From Ooceraea biroi (lineage: Eukaryota; Arthropoda; Insecta; Hymenoptera; Formicidae), in the NCBI RefSeq assembly GCF_003672135.1, contig NC_039516.1:5501838-5565837 (forward strand): 64,000 nt of DNA, read 5' to 3'. Below, in pieces: positions 36,166-48,690 of the stretch. The notes beneath the pieces are model-generated. The model saw only the letters and a list, made by a program, of their open reading frames with translations, ran no database searches and was not told the origin of the DNA. A program made the translations under genes and the position numbers. Positions within the stretch are counted from its first letter, which is position 1. Each line of letters opens with the position of its first letter.

Positions 36166-36789
36166 ATGTATTATCCGAAGGTATTAAAGTACCATTATAA
36201 TACAGGAATTATCATATTTTCATTTAAAGTGAATATCTCCCCTCTAGGATCCCTTCAATTATCAATTGTGTCCGAGGAAGATAAATTCAATATACGAGAT
36301 TTAATCCAGTGTGGTGACTATAGATTACTCGTATACATATATTTATATAAACTGCGCACGTTTCTCGTCGATTCGTCGGATACGAATTTCGCGTCCGCCA
36401 ACGAGACCACCCTCAAAATCACGCCGACCTTTCACTCCAGCGCCGATACAATGACGAGGTCACGTGCATTAGCGTCCCTTCGAGGGTCGCCACGTGGCGT
36501 CATCGGTGAGCACACGTGTCACGTCAACCGACACCTTTCGTCCTTCATGGGAAACTCCGTCCGTGCCGAAGCAGCATCGTTAACATCATTAGGCGCGTTC
36601 TCTTCATTTTCTTATTGTTGCGGCTTTCGTGCCTCGTTCACGCCCTCGCGATTATTATTCCCGCGAAATAGGCTCGGTGTAGGTGCAAACGATGGATGCA
36701 AAACTACTTATTTCTCAATTAGCCGGACGATTAATCAAGGCCGCGGGTTCTCGACTTGGATGGAGGGACGATCGTGTAGCTCGTTTTAA
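36166..36789 (+). other. Long open frame without recognisable domain
   Basis: This is an open frame of about 207 codons, one of the two longest in the window. Its first third is AT-rich and the rest CpG-rich. The conceptual product has no known domain, no clear signal peptide and no low-complexity repeat. Codon texture changes midway, which argues against one coding exon. I do not call it a gene. It overlaps the E-box cluster at 36461-36518. Confidence 0.15.
36461..36518. promoter_or_regulatory. Cluster of three CACGTG E-boxes
   Basis: CACGTG occurs at 36461-36466, 36491-36496 and 36513-36518. The middle copy is in the palindrome GCCACGTGGC, and a TCACGTCA CRE-like motif follows at 36519-36524. 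bHLH factors (CLK/CYC, Myc/Max, USF class) bind CACGTG. Function here is inference, since the motif is common in this CpG-rich DNA. Confidence 0.35.
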
Positions 36790-38221
36790 CGAAGATTAAA
36801 GGGTGGCCGAGGGTTACGATCTAGAACTCGTCGATCCCCGCGCGTTGCTCCGCCGAGTTTTTCAAACTCGTAAGAACGTAGTACACGTGTCAAAGAACTC
36901 ACAAAGTTGTTAGCGAACTCGTCCGAGGACGGAAAAACAGTGCGCGATGTGTGCTGGGAATGAAAATGTCGAAAAATAAAAAGACTACTTTTTAGTATTT
37001 GATTGCTGTAAAGAGAATGCAGGCAAAAATAAGCTGAACTCCTACTACGTGATTCAGCTGAAACTGTTGTCTTATTAAAGTTGCATAATTGATGAGATGA
37101 GAGACGTAATGTTGTTATTATAATAATAACGCGTTATCCGTTTTCTAATAATAATTTTCCTATTATTTTTTGTGAGATATCGAGAATTGTGTTGATTTAC
37201 CGATTCCTTGCAGTTCCCGGAACCTTAATCAGTCAATTATTTTCTCAATAACGCAATCCTTCGAATCCAGAAGCGAGGGATGAGCCCGAGTGGATGAGAT
37301 ATTACCTTTTCGGGAGAGATATTTATCGGAAATATATCTCCCTCTCTATGGGTATACACCCTTCACACCGTTACGATGGCCATTAGGTTTTGGCACGGAG
37401 CATCTTCCGCTCCTTAATTAACCGGGAGCCAAATTAGAAGTAAAGAATACACCTTATTCTTCAGTCTGAGAATAAAGAATCTAATTTATTCTGTCTTAGA
37501 ATACACACAAGCACGATGCTGCGTTGAATGATAATGAAACGAATCTATTAAAGCCCTAATGGCAACATTTTCCGTTATGAACGGCACTCTGTAGAGCTGT
37601 GTTAATTGCCTCGAGGTAATCTGGCACTCCATTAGCGAGTCTAACTCATTTTCGACCGAAAATAGAGACTACCACCTTCACGCCTGCGGACCTTTATCGT
37701 AGATTTAAATCGTCGGAAGACCAGGCCTACTATTTCATTATCCAGCCAGCCCGGAGACAGCCCGGTGATACCGGAGGGTGGGACCAAGGGAGAAAAACGC
37801 AGTTCCACTCGAAGCGCGACACACTACGCCACCAGGATTTATCTACCGGAAAAAAAACTTGTCCCTCCTAATAGATGTAGTGCGCGGCGCCCGGTCCCCC
37901 GGGGTGGTACCCCACGTGCGTGTGTTTGCTGATACTCTCTCCGTTTCTGGTGATGATGTTTGCGGATTCGTATGCATTGTGTCCTTCCTCCCCGCCGCCC
38001 ATTCCCGCCGGAAGCGTGGTTCGCGTGCGCACGCGGGTTCGTGAAGTAATCGTGGAGTGACGGAGACGGAGTGGCGAACACACACACACACATGCTCATG
38101 CGAGAGAGGAAGACGCGGGCGGGAAGTGTATCATCGTAATAAGGGAACAGCTGACAGTGGCACATACTACGCAGCTAAAAGCAATTATGAAGCTGCCATC
38201 TCACGTGTGGAGTTCTACGAT

Positions 38222-38260
38222 CTTCCTCTTTCTCTCTCGCTCTCTCTTTCTCTTACCCTC
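38222..38260. repeat. (CT)n-rich microsatellite
   Basis: A pyrimidine tract, TCTTTCTCTCTCGCTCTCTC-like. A short (CA)n tract lies nearby at 38078-38092. Confidence 0.88.
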
Positions 38261-41200
38261 CCTAGATATCTCTGTCTTCTCTTTGGCCCCTTGTCCCCTT
38301 TCTCCCTTTCGTACTGTACCTCAGTCCCGTATGGACCTTCGCTGGCTGACTAATATCCACCGTCCGCCTGTTCGCGCTCCACGTGCGTGTGTACCGCTCA
38401 CACGCACGTGCGCCCGCATTGCGCGCGCGCGATTCGTAACGCGGCGGTCAACAAGGTGCTAATAATACTTTCCTCGCCAACACGTGGTATCGCGGAAGGT
38501 GCTACGTCGACTATATCTAAACATGTGGAAAGTGATGTATAATAAATCGCGGAAAACACGCGTTTTCTCTTGAACGATTATTCTTCGTGAAAATTGAGTT
38601 CAGTTTTCCTTGGTTCTTCTTGAAATTATTCAGTCAGCGATTCCAAGATTCTGACCGTTCTTATTACCTTATGAATAATATTCCGAATAACATCCTGCGT
38701 TCTAATAAAACATGAGTAGATCGCGATTTAATTAAAAAGTGTTTACATCATTTTGCATCTGCGTCTTTAATTCGAGCGGTCGTTAAAGCGACACGTGCGT
38801 TACAAAAGCGAAAAGATTGAACGATAGAATGAGCGGACGTGACAACCGTTAAAAAGTTAACAGAATTATCCCACGCAAATACGGAGACAAGGGCGAATGA
38901 CCGAATTAGATAGAGATAAGGAACATAAAAAACTCCAGGAAAGTATCCCCACGGCACCTTTAACGACATAATTGCGACGGCGTCATAAAAAGTTATCATT
39001 CAAATTCGAGTTAATTACGTTCATTTAAAACCCCGGAATTGAACTTCCTGCATATACTACGCGGTGATTTCTTGCGGTGTTGTAACGACCACGTGTACCA
39101 AAGCACGCTGTTGGAAAATTGCTAGAATTTATTAGAATTAATAAGATGCGTAGTAAGATACGGTTCGTCAAGCTACGCGTTGCCATCGCGAGTGCCTTTG
39201 CGCAATGAGACTTCTTTATGAAAGAGGGAGCAGCAACGTTCTGCTCTCGAGATAGTCGATAGCGATATCTTTGAAAAAGGCGGAATCGGCGGACGCGACT
39301 GGCGTCTGTCCTCGGTCCTCCAGAAGGTCAGGAAAAACGATCGTCCGATGAGGACCATCCGCGCGTTCGCTTGTCGGCAAAAGAGTGCCTGGCCACTTCT
39401 CGGCAACTCGGAAAGATTCGACTCACGGAACCTCTCTAGGGACTGTGCACGCGTATCGCGCAACACCGACTCGTGTTCCAAAAACAACTATGTCTCTCTT
39501 TCTCTGTCGCTCGCTCGTGACGCACTCCTGGGTCGCCTAGTAGCTCTTCCAGAGTCGTGTCCCGACCACTTGCTGGCCAGATGACAGGGACTCATGTGTT
39601 TCCTCTTTGACGCTTGGCCCTCGTCTTCGTATGCGTGGCGTTGTACATTGACATTCTGCTGGAGAGAAGGAGATCATGGAGAGAGAAAGACGGAGAAACC
39701 GAGGGGGCGGAATAGCCACGTGGCCTGCCTTGTGTTTTGTTTCAGGGCCCCCTTTCGCTCTTTTCCGTTCCGCAGAATCCCCGTGCTTTTCGACGTTTTC
39801 TTTCTGCCTCTTCGCGCTGGGCGCCTTACGTGGTTTCTCCCATTACCGCGACGAGCCGACGATGAGAATTACGTCCACCGCGTCGTCGTGTCATGCACAC
39901 CACGTAAACCACATAAGCGCGAACGTTCCCCCTAAAGGCCGTTGCATGGCTGTTGCGACGTGCGTGTGCGCGCGTACACGCGCGTACGTAAACGCGGCTT
40001 TTTTGCTCATCTTGCGAGGCTAAATGCGCCACCGCCTCGAAAACACGGTCTGTAGAAACGTCACGGGCATTGACATCGTATGCGCTATTAGCGGAGAGTC
40101 CCCTCGAATCGCAGAGAACGTATCACGGACAATTAAACGACCCTATGCCATCATCAGCATGAGGGAAGCTAAAGAAATGTCGATTCTCGGAAAATGTAGA
40201 TACTTGAAAAATATGAATATTCCATTTAATATTCCGTGTAAAAAAATGTTGCTATTAATTTAATTCAAACTCCTTTCCATGTGCTTGTTTCAACGAGATT
40301 TTCGGGATCCATGAGTTTTACAGCGTTTCTAGAGCAAATCTGTTTGAAAGGAGAATAATAGAAAGTGAATTAGAAAATAGAGAAGTCAATTGGGGGATGT
40401 GGGTCAAATTTTTCTACGAATGCTGAGCATGTGCGCCGCCGCGCATCGAAATTGGTGAGCGGAACGTAATCACATCTCGGTTGACGAATCCCCGACGGGC
40501 CTGTCAGTCTCAGGTCTTTCGCTTGATTTTTTTATTCCACCCTCCCTTTCCCTTTTCCCGTTCCGTCGTCCCGGTCTGTTGCGCTCGGTCGTTTCTGCCG
40601 CGAGATCGGACGATGCATTGAAACTCAAGACCCTTGAGATGGGCCATTCAAGGCACCTCTCTCCACGCTCAGTCCCCCGTAGGATGTCTCGGTAAAAAGG
40701 CCCGAGGACCAAAAGAAAGGGCGGTCCTTCCGACGTAGGATGCCATTCAAGTTATTCATTCGGATCTGGCGTTCGTGGGGGAGGGCCACGACCGGTCGGC
40801 CGAACGAATGCGGGGCAAACCGGCTACAAGAAACGCAGAAATCACATCTCAGAGTGGAGCGCGCGTGGAAACCTCATTGTCGTGGCTCGACGAACGAGAG
40901 GGACGGCGATCCGTTTCCTTGAAAGATCCTCGAAGATACTCGGTCTGGATCTCTGGAGAGCGTTTCTCCACCCGCCGACTCTCTTTCTCGCAGTCTAGAA
41001 GATTACGACGGAGTTACATTCGGGAAATAGATACGAGTAAACAGTGCACGCGACGCAAAAATATGCAACCTGCATCTGTGATGCAAGTGACGCAAATCGT
41101 ATTCCGGTTAACGGAGAACAACTAAATAATCCTTGAACGAAAATAATTTTAATACCCCATAATCGTTTGTCTATCTCGTGATCTCTGTCGTTCAACGAAC

Positions 41201-41364
41201 ACACATGATACAATAAACGCAGTCATCGTGATCGTCGCTAGTAAACTCGACGCAGTGATTATTTCAACATGGAAATCCCGCTTTGCGCAGTCGTGTATTT
41301 CCCGCTTGCAATCATAAATCCGCTCTCACTAGCTTCTTATCGCGTTACGGAGTCTTTAGCTGAG

Positions 41365-41406
41365 CCATTTCGAAATGGCCTCGCGCCATTTTGAAATGAC
41401 GCGAGG
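41365..41406. repeat. Adjacent palindrome and nested hairpin
   Basis: CCATTTCGAAATGG (41365-41378) is a perfect 14-bp palindrome. It abuts CCTCGCG (41379-41385), which pairs with CGCGAGG (41400-41406) around an inner CATTT/AAATG stem. The two structures share the CATTT..AAATG core, as if the core had been duplicated. Confidence 0.7.
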
Positions 41407-44400
41407 CGAGCCTCGTTAAGCTTCGCGCGATTGCAACGTATTTATCATTGGCATACCGCCGAAGTGCCGCGAAACGCGCGCGATTATCCGATAATAGGGT
41501 AGACGCGCATATGAATAAAAAGCCGGGAGGGATTCTGCGGTCGTTCGGATGACATATTATTAGCGATATTAACAGAGATGGCGGTGCGGCTGCCGGCGAC
41601 GGTCGGCTTGCTCGTTTTAGAAATTCCGGCCGGGCGACTCGAACCTACCGCGACGTCTTCTTCAAGATTAATGGATCCGGCAGTCGAAGATAATCATTAT
41701 GCGCGGGTTATTAAGACGATCATATTAATGACCCGGGCCGCTAATTAGAAACAATTAGGGGATCTGTCGTGCGAGCAATTGACGTCTCGGGGTCAGCCGG
41801 TCGGCCGAGTGAACTTAATGCCACTTAATAGTATTCTCTCAAGAGCAGCCCTGTCGATTCCCGAAGGGTTAAGAAGAGTGCGCTGCACCCCTCTCTGGTT
41901 GACGTGGCGGAAGATCGATCGCCAAAGTTTAAACGAGACAAAGCCAACTCTGCCATTTCTTCCACTTAATATGCTCCTCCGACTTTTCCTCTTTTAATGC
42001 GTCTCGGCTCTGTCACATTGCCTCGTACCGATGGGATTATTTATGATGTCTCTAAAACGCAAGTGGCCTGGTTTGCTTGGACGGATTTGAGGCTCTAGAA
42101 CCAAGCGGGTAATATTTTTCAGAAAATATACGATAGCGTCCGCTCGAATACCCAAATAAGCCGACTAATTAAGTTTCTGCAACGCGCGAACCACGCGCGC
42201 CGCGCGCATTCAGAACGATATTACAGCGTTGCGTATTCATATCGGAAGGAGAATACATTTTTCGAGGTGGAGGAAAAAAAGAATACCCACGCTCTCGCGC
42301 TATTTCATTTCGCTTAACGACCGTATTGTGAGCGGGACGCGAAGAGAAAGACATTAGATGGACAGGGAAGATAATCGGGGCCGATAGTCGGGGGCTTTTT
42401 CATTGCGCGCGCCTCTCGAGAACGCACAGCACCGCATGGCCGATTGTGCGCGCACAATGCGCTGCTGCGTGCCGATTAAGCGTTCGAATGCGTGCGCGAG
42501 AGAGATCGAACGACCGAACGAGCGGCTGCAACGCGGGCACGTTTCCCGCTGTTCGTTTGCGCCGGCACTCGAATTTGCGAGAGCCACGCGAGAAACGACT
42601 TTCTGAGGGTCTACGCGAGACGAGCGTACGGCGATTAAGCACGATCGCGGCCGTGTCGAACGCGCACGAATCTCTAACGAGGATTTCTGGATGAAACGCC
42701 GCTTTATCTGCGCAACATCGATCGATCGGCAGCGATCGCCGATATATTTAGCGAGAGACTCGAACAATGCGCGCGATTCACAACTTCTCGGTGCGTGCTG
42801 CTCTTGCATCTGCCACGCTCCGATTTTCCCTAGCACGCGTCAGATCCTCGATGAATGCCGCTTGCGAGCTTAGCGAGGCGCGCGATAACTGTTAAGTGCT
42901 GTTCCGCCTGTGTTCTTCACGCGGTGTATTCAGTACAGACTTTTTTCATTAAACCTGCCACATATACTCAGCGAATCCGACATCCATAAATGGCATTCAG
43001 AGCCATTGCATGTAATCACGGAGATCGCATAAGATAAGCATTAAAGAAAAAAGTGAGGAAAATGTACGAGCAGGCGCAAGAGGCTCGAAATTCTCGAAGA
43101 AGAAGCATTCCGCTATCGTTGGTGCGCCTCTTTCCAGCGTAAAAAAATTCCGCCACCGCCCACGAGGTCGTATAATACCGAGGGCATGAAAAGAGGCATT
43201 CGAGTGCCGGCAGCATGTGTTCCGCGCCGTTTTTCAGCGGCTGAACACACGACGTCTTCTCTCACTGCCGCCGTCGCGAGAGACGACACTAAACCAAAAC
43301 CGATGACCCGTGCGAGATTCCGGGTTACGAAAACACAGGCATGATATGGGCCAGGAAAACACAGCCAAGTCGTGTCTCGGCTGGCGCCTTCGCGCGTTCC
43401 TCGGTGGACGGCTGAAAATATGTTAGTTGTTGGACGCGACGGCTGATTAATTTATCTTATTGCGCGTCCGCGTTTAACGGCGAACGCCTTTAGCGTCCAC
43501 GTGTCGCTTCCGTGCTGCCGAAAAGCCGAATTTACACTCTTAATGATCATCTTGAAATCATACGATATGGATTTGTTGGCTGACGATAGAGCTTTGTCTA
43601 ATACATTTGACCGCATTTCTTTCGAATGTCGTGTCGTACGATTATTTAGAACAAAGATGCTTAATTGAAGATTGGATGAATATGGAAGAAAGAGGAGACA
43701 TAAGAGACGAAATGATTATAAATGTAAGAGGGTTAATTTTAACTGTCTGTTGAATCTTCTGTGAATTATTGTGATTTAAATAGCTACATTTTATATATAG
43801 AATATATTATGCATATTTAATATCAATCATATTGTATTTCTGATATGATTTGTCTGACACACAAAACTCGAAATTTGATTTTGGCCTCAAAAGAAAACCA
43901 GATTCCATTGTTTTTCTTCTGAAATGGTTAAAACGATCATTCAGACCACAGTATCTTCCGTGAAGAAGATACGTAGTCTGACGAGTGAAGATCCATCGAG
44001 CAGAGATCTTTGTTTACCACCATTTCGTGGCGTAAAAAGATTTACTACAGATATTTCCTCCGGCTTATTGCACGGGGTGAAATGCAGAAGTCGTTCTCCG
44101 GCGCGCCGAGGAATTATGTCGAAATAAACAGAGTTGATAACGAGACGCGTGAGCAAGCGAACGTGAAGCTTCCGAAAGCGTTTCGCGCGCGTAAAATCCA
44201 CTCGCCTCTATTTATAACGAGGCGCGAAGGCTATGCGTCAAATCCTCTCTTGCCCCCTGCGGAGAAACCACTGGCTCAGTCGCTTGTGACAAAGACGAGG
44301 CCGGATCCGGGGTTCAAAGTACCTAACACGCGTGTACGCAGCGGAAAGTGCAGAGGCCGCACCTGCAAGCGCGTGGACGCGTGTATCCGCGCGACGTCGC

Positions 44401-45043
44401 GTTCCAGCCGCGAACTGCGCAGTGGCCGCCGCTCGTCGTTGTGCTCTCTTCGTTCTCGTGGTTGTCGTCGTGGTCGTAGTCTTCGTCTTCATCGCGGTCT
44501 TCGTTGAAGGCGTCGACGCGCAGAAGAGAACGCGTGACACACTGGGAAACCACCGGGACGGTCGTCTCTCGTCCCGCGCACCCCTAAACGCTCGCCATCG
44601 AAAAAGAGCGCGTCTTCTTCGAGAGAGGGGTCCGCTTCGGCATTAGAATTAGACGAATATAACTCGGCGTGCGGAATACGCGTAACTGCGTGCGGGGAAT
44701 GGTGTTGCGTGTTACGCATGAACCCGGTACAGTCGTAACAGTCAAAGCCGGCTTTACGTGCTTAGCTCGCGGCGATTAGCCCAGATAAAGCCTTTGTCAT
44801 ATATTCTGGAGCAACAGTCTTATTTAAGAGAACGACTTGAATCACTTGGCAATAATAAATTTACTGAATCTTCGGGGATAATAAAGAATTCTGGGTCACA
44901 CTAATTTATTTCCACTAGAAGAATCATCTATAGCTGCATCGATGAAAGATATTTTAACTTCAATTTACCAATGCTATTTTATCAGTGACTATTTTATCAG
45001 CCCAATATATTGTAACTTTTACATACACTTTTATATATCTGCA

Positions 45044-45069
45044 TTATATATTATATATATATATATATA
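45044..45069. repeat. (TA)n microsatellite
   Basis: Nearly pure TA dinucleotides. Confidence 0.9.
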
Positions 45070-46523
45070 CAGTTTTAGTATTCCGCTTCTGAGATATTTG
45101 ATTGTTATTACATTATAAAAAATCTTCAAAAGAAAGAATTATTGCACAAAGAGACGTTGCGCAGTTACGATACTTTTTATTACCCTCTTTATGCTCAATA
45201 CCCGTGGTAGCACCATGAATAATGCATAACGCCGCAGTATTACCGGGAACAACGCCTCAGCAGGCAACTCATTAGCTGCAAATTATCAATCGCGATGCAC
45301 AATCGTTACTGAATCATCGTTTACCACGGGCCGATTAGGTGTTCGGCTGATCGTCGACGTCGTCGCCGATAAAATGATCGTGCACCGGGCATCCTTCCTC
45401 CCCTCCCGGTCGTATCTCGTGGACGCGTGTACGCGTTAAATTAGAGTGCTGTGCTCGTTGCTCACGCTAAGTGCACCTACGTGGTACAACGAGGAGCCGT
45501 TGCAACAACGCGACACGCACTTAAATTACGCGCGAGTCGTTGCTTCGGGGAGAAGACGAGGAGTGGAGAACGAGTCGTGCCGACTGTACGCGGCACCGAG
45601 CGGGCGCGTCCTCGGCCGCGTGGCTCGTAACTCTTTTTCCCTCGTTCTCCTCCCGCCGGTTCTTCCCTCCGTTCCTTCTCTCCTCCGGTTCTCCCGCGCG
45701 CAACAGCGAGTCCTCTCGCTCGCTCGGCGGGACCAACAGCTGTTCGCACTTTGACATGTCACTGGCCTTGCCCGCTCGCTTCGGTCCCTCGTTTGCCTAC
45801 TCGGCCATTTATCCGCGGCTCTTTCTCTCTGTCGTTCTTTTCTCTTTCTTCTTCTCCTCCTTCTTCTCTTCCTCCTCCACTACTTCTGCCTCCTCTCTCC
45901 ATCCCCGAGTGATTCACGTGTGTATTCACGTGCGCTTGGAGCGTTTCTTCGCCTCCCAGGGACACGCGTCTTATCTTCCTCATGGGGAGTGTCTTCTGGT
46001 TGCGCATTACACTCGTGATCGGAGCGTGAAAAATACAGCAGCGATGGTTCGGTACCAGTGTCTTAAATACTAGAAATTATATTCCGGATTATTGAAAAGG
46101 AGAATTATTTTCACTTTTATCTCGCGTTTTGTACCGAGGAAGAAGCAAAATTTCTAGAGTGTATTATACAAAATATTCTCTCTTAACTGCGACTCTTCAG
46201 GCGATAATAAAACGTAATTCCGCTTTCATCTCTTCGATATTCGCTTTGCATACGAATAACGTGTCATCGGATTTTGGGCCATGGGTCCTCGGGTCGGGGA
46301 GGACATTAAAATGGCTCCTCTCTGCCTCTTCATCTCTCTCCCGCTTCTTCGACCTCTCTTCCTCGGTCTCGCGTTATCTTTCGACAAGACTCACCCTCTC
46401 GTTCCTCCGATTCTTCGCTGACTTCTGCGTCTCGCTTCCACGCGAGTTCGCCCTCGCGCCTATCGCTCTCCTTCCTATCGAGAAGTACATAATCCTGAAG
46501 GCCTAATAACATATTCCTCTGGG

Positions 46524-46542
46524 GAGAGAGAGAGAGAGAGAG
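46524..46542. repeat. (GA)n microsatellite
   Basis: Perfect GA repeat, flanked by AGGCAGCAGG. Confidence 0.9.
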
Positions 46543-48255
46543 GCAGCAGGTACGGGAGGAGAGGCAACACGCAGGCTTGTATCTCCTGCTGCCGTGTTCG
46601 CCAAAGAACGGGGGACGAGAGCTTGTCCACCCTCTTCCACGAGCAGTTCTACCCCTCCGATCCAATTCCATCTATCCGTAGGGGTCGTCGACTACCGTGG
46701 CCGGGGGGCGGAAACCCGAGGGATGCCATGGCGCGGGCGACCCTCCTTGCCTGTCCGTCCTCTTCCCTCCGCTCCTTGGCCGCGCCATCTCGACGGGGAT
46801 GGAAACGTCTATCGAAGGTCACACGAAATTGGGTGGTTCACGGGCTATTACCTTGGCCGATCGCCGCTAACGATAAATTTCGCCGCGATGCGAGAGAGGA
46901 GCCGCGTGGACGAGTTTTGCCGCCACAGCGGAATTTCCCACCGCCGCTGGCATGGCGATACGCTTCCGGCATTTCATGTACATGGTTCCCGTGCCGAGAA
47001 ATGTGTAAGAATTATTATGTATCGTGTTTACCGATGGGCAGAACGAGAACCGAAAAGTGAACGCACAAAGCGATTCGGAGTCGGTTTTTAACGCGCAATT
47101 TCTTTCGGATGACTTTGTCAGATTAAATATTGATTTTATGTTTGGCATACACATTCCAATGTGTTTTATTCAAGCGTGCATCAAGCTGATAAGTTGAGTT
47201 TTAAATTAAGAAATTGTTTTTTATGTATCTAACTTGGATTTGACTGCACTCTTGTCAGGCGAAATGCGGAATCGACCTCTCTAAAACTGAAGCACTAACG
47301 TTTGGAAATTATTCCTAGTCGTCACTTGACGCCGTCTGCACACATGAGGGAGGCAGTTCGACGGGTTCGGCTATATGTCATACATTTATAATGCGCGGAA
47401 TAACTCAATATCCGAGGACGCTGGCAACGAACGAGATCCGTCTGCCGGAGTTTAGGGACGCTGCTAATAAATCAGAGTATCGGCTAATTTGGTTATCTGC
47501 CTCTCAGTTCCTTCCCTCCTGTCTTCCTGTCCCTATCCGCATGAGATGGCCCCATTCCCTCCGTGCCCCCGGGAAAAGTCCCTCTTGATCGGAGGGGGCA
47601 CCAAGCGAAATTCGTTTCTCTCGTTCGCGCATTAGCATTTTAATGAATTTCGGCTTCTAGAGCCGAACTTTCTGAAACGACAGCGCGGCGTCCGCGCCGA
47701 GAAGAGCCGCGTTGAATTCGGATGCGAATGTGGGTCACTTTGGTCCCGGAGGACCGACGACGACGACATAACGAACGACGACTGGTAATATTTCGTCCTT
47801 CTTGTGTACGTGTCCGTTTTTCTCTCTTCCCTTTCGAGACGTTTACGTGAGATTTCATCTCGCATAGTACCAATAAATTTGTGATGCAATTAGACTAGAG
47901 AGTGAATTAAACAAAATATTGTTGCCACGAATTTACGAGGGAGGGAGGGATAGTAAGTTTTGTTAAAACATGAGACAAAAGATATTTTTATACATTGTCA
48001 TTATACGTATTGTTAGAAGAATGAACAAGAGCCGGGTTCCTATAGATTCCTATGTCAGCAAGTTTAAGCTTGTGTGCGCAGACAACGCGTTATAGAGCAC
48101 CGAAATTCTAACTCGCTACTCGTGAATACCGCAACCGGTCGGCAACCGCGCCGCTTAACGTGTTAATCCGGGCGAACACTTTACCCTTATCAATTACCAT
48201 TACCGTTGCTGCACCGTCGCCAGTTAACGAGACAAATATTAGCTCGGCAAATATT

Positions 48256-48281
48256 AACGACGACGACGATGACGACGACAA
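48256..48281. repeat. (GAC)n trinucleotide repeat
   Basis: About eight GAC/GAT triplets. The frames across it are broken, so it is not a coding Asp run. Confidence 0.8.
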
Positions 48282-48672
48282 CGATTTTGTGCTGGAAATT
48301 TGCTAATTCGCACATATGCAATGTATATGTCTGCGCGCTAAAGAAGGGAAGCTGTCTCTGAAAGGCGCAGCGGAAGAAAAAACGTGTAAAAAGCTGGAAA
48401 GCAGCCATTTCCTCACAGATTTTATTGAGCCAGGTCGTTGCGTAATTTAGAAGTAGCGCGCACAGTCGCGTTTTTTAGTACTTTGGTAGCCCGGCTAGTC
48501 GGACATCTAATTCCTTGTATCGCGGCCGCAGCCGAGAAACGGTCGTGACTCATGAAAAAGTGCGACAGCCCGGGATCCCGCCGCGTATACGACGGTAATT
48601 CGCGCGGGCACGTAAAAAACGGCGCGGAGGCACGTGTAAACCGTAATATACGGGGTGAGACGGTCGTAACGT

Positions 48673-48690
48673 GTCGCGTATATACGCGAC
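48673..48690. repeat. 18-bp perfect palindrome GTCGCGTATATACGCGAC
   Basis: This equals its own reverse complement, with a TATATA centre flanked by CGCG arms. Confidence 0.8.

Noticed and set aside
41636..41660. Possible tRNA B-box (reverse of GACTCGAACC)
   Set aside because: The bases on either side cannot form a T-arm stem, and no A-box or acceptor stem fits.
42361..42870. Overlapping open frames on both strands, up to 160 codons
   Set aside because: High CpG content removes stop codons in several frames at once. No protein motif is seen.
44332..44646. Apparent signal peptide with a poly-valine core
   Set aside because: The valine run is encoded by a GTC/GTG simple repeat and is equally open as Thr- or Asp-rich frames on the opposite strand.
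45440..46073. Ser/Phe-rich open frames up to 177 codons
   Set aside because: They are explained by pyrimidine-rich tracts (TTCTTC, CTCC).
46594..47091. 165-codon plus-strand open frame
   Set aside because: No domain; an overlapping frame in another register is equally long, as expected from composition.
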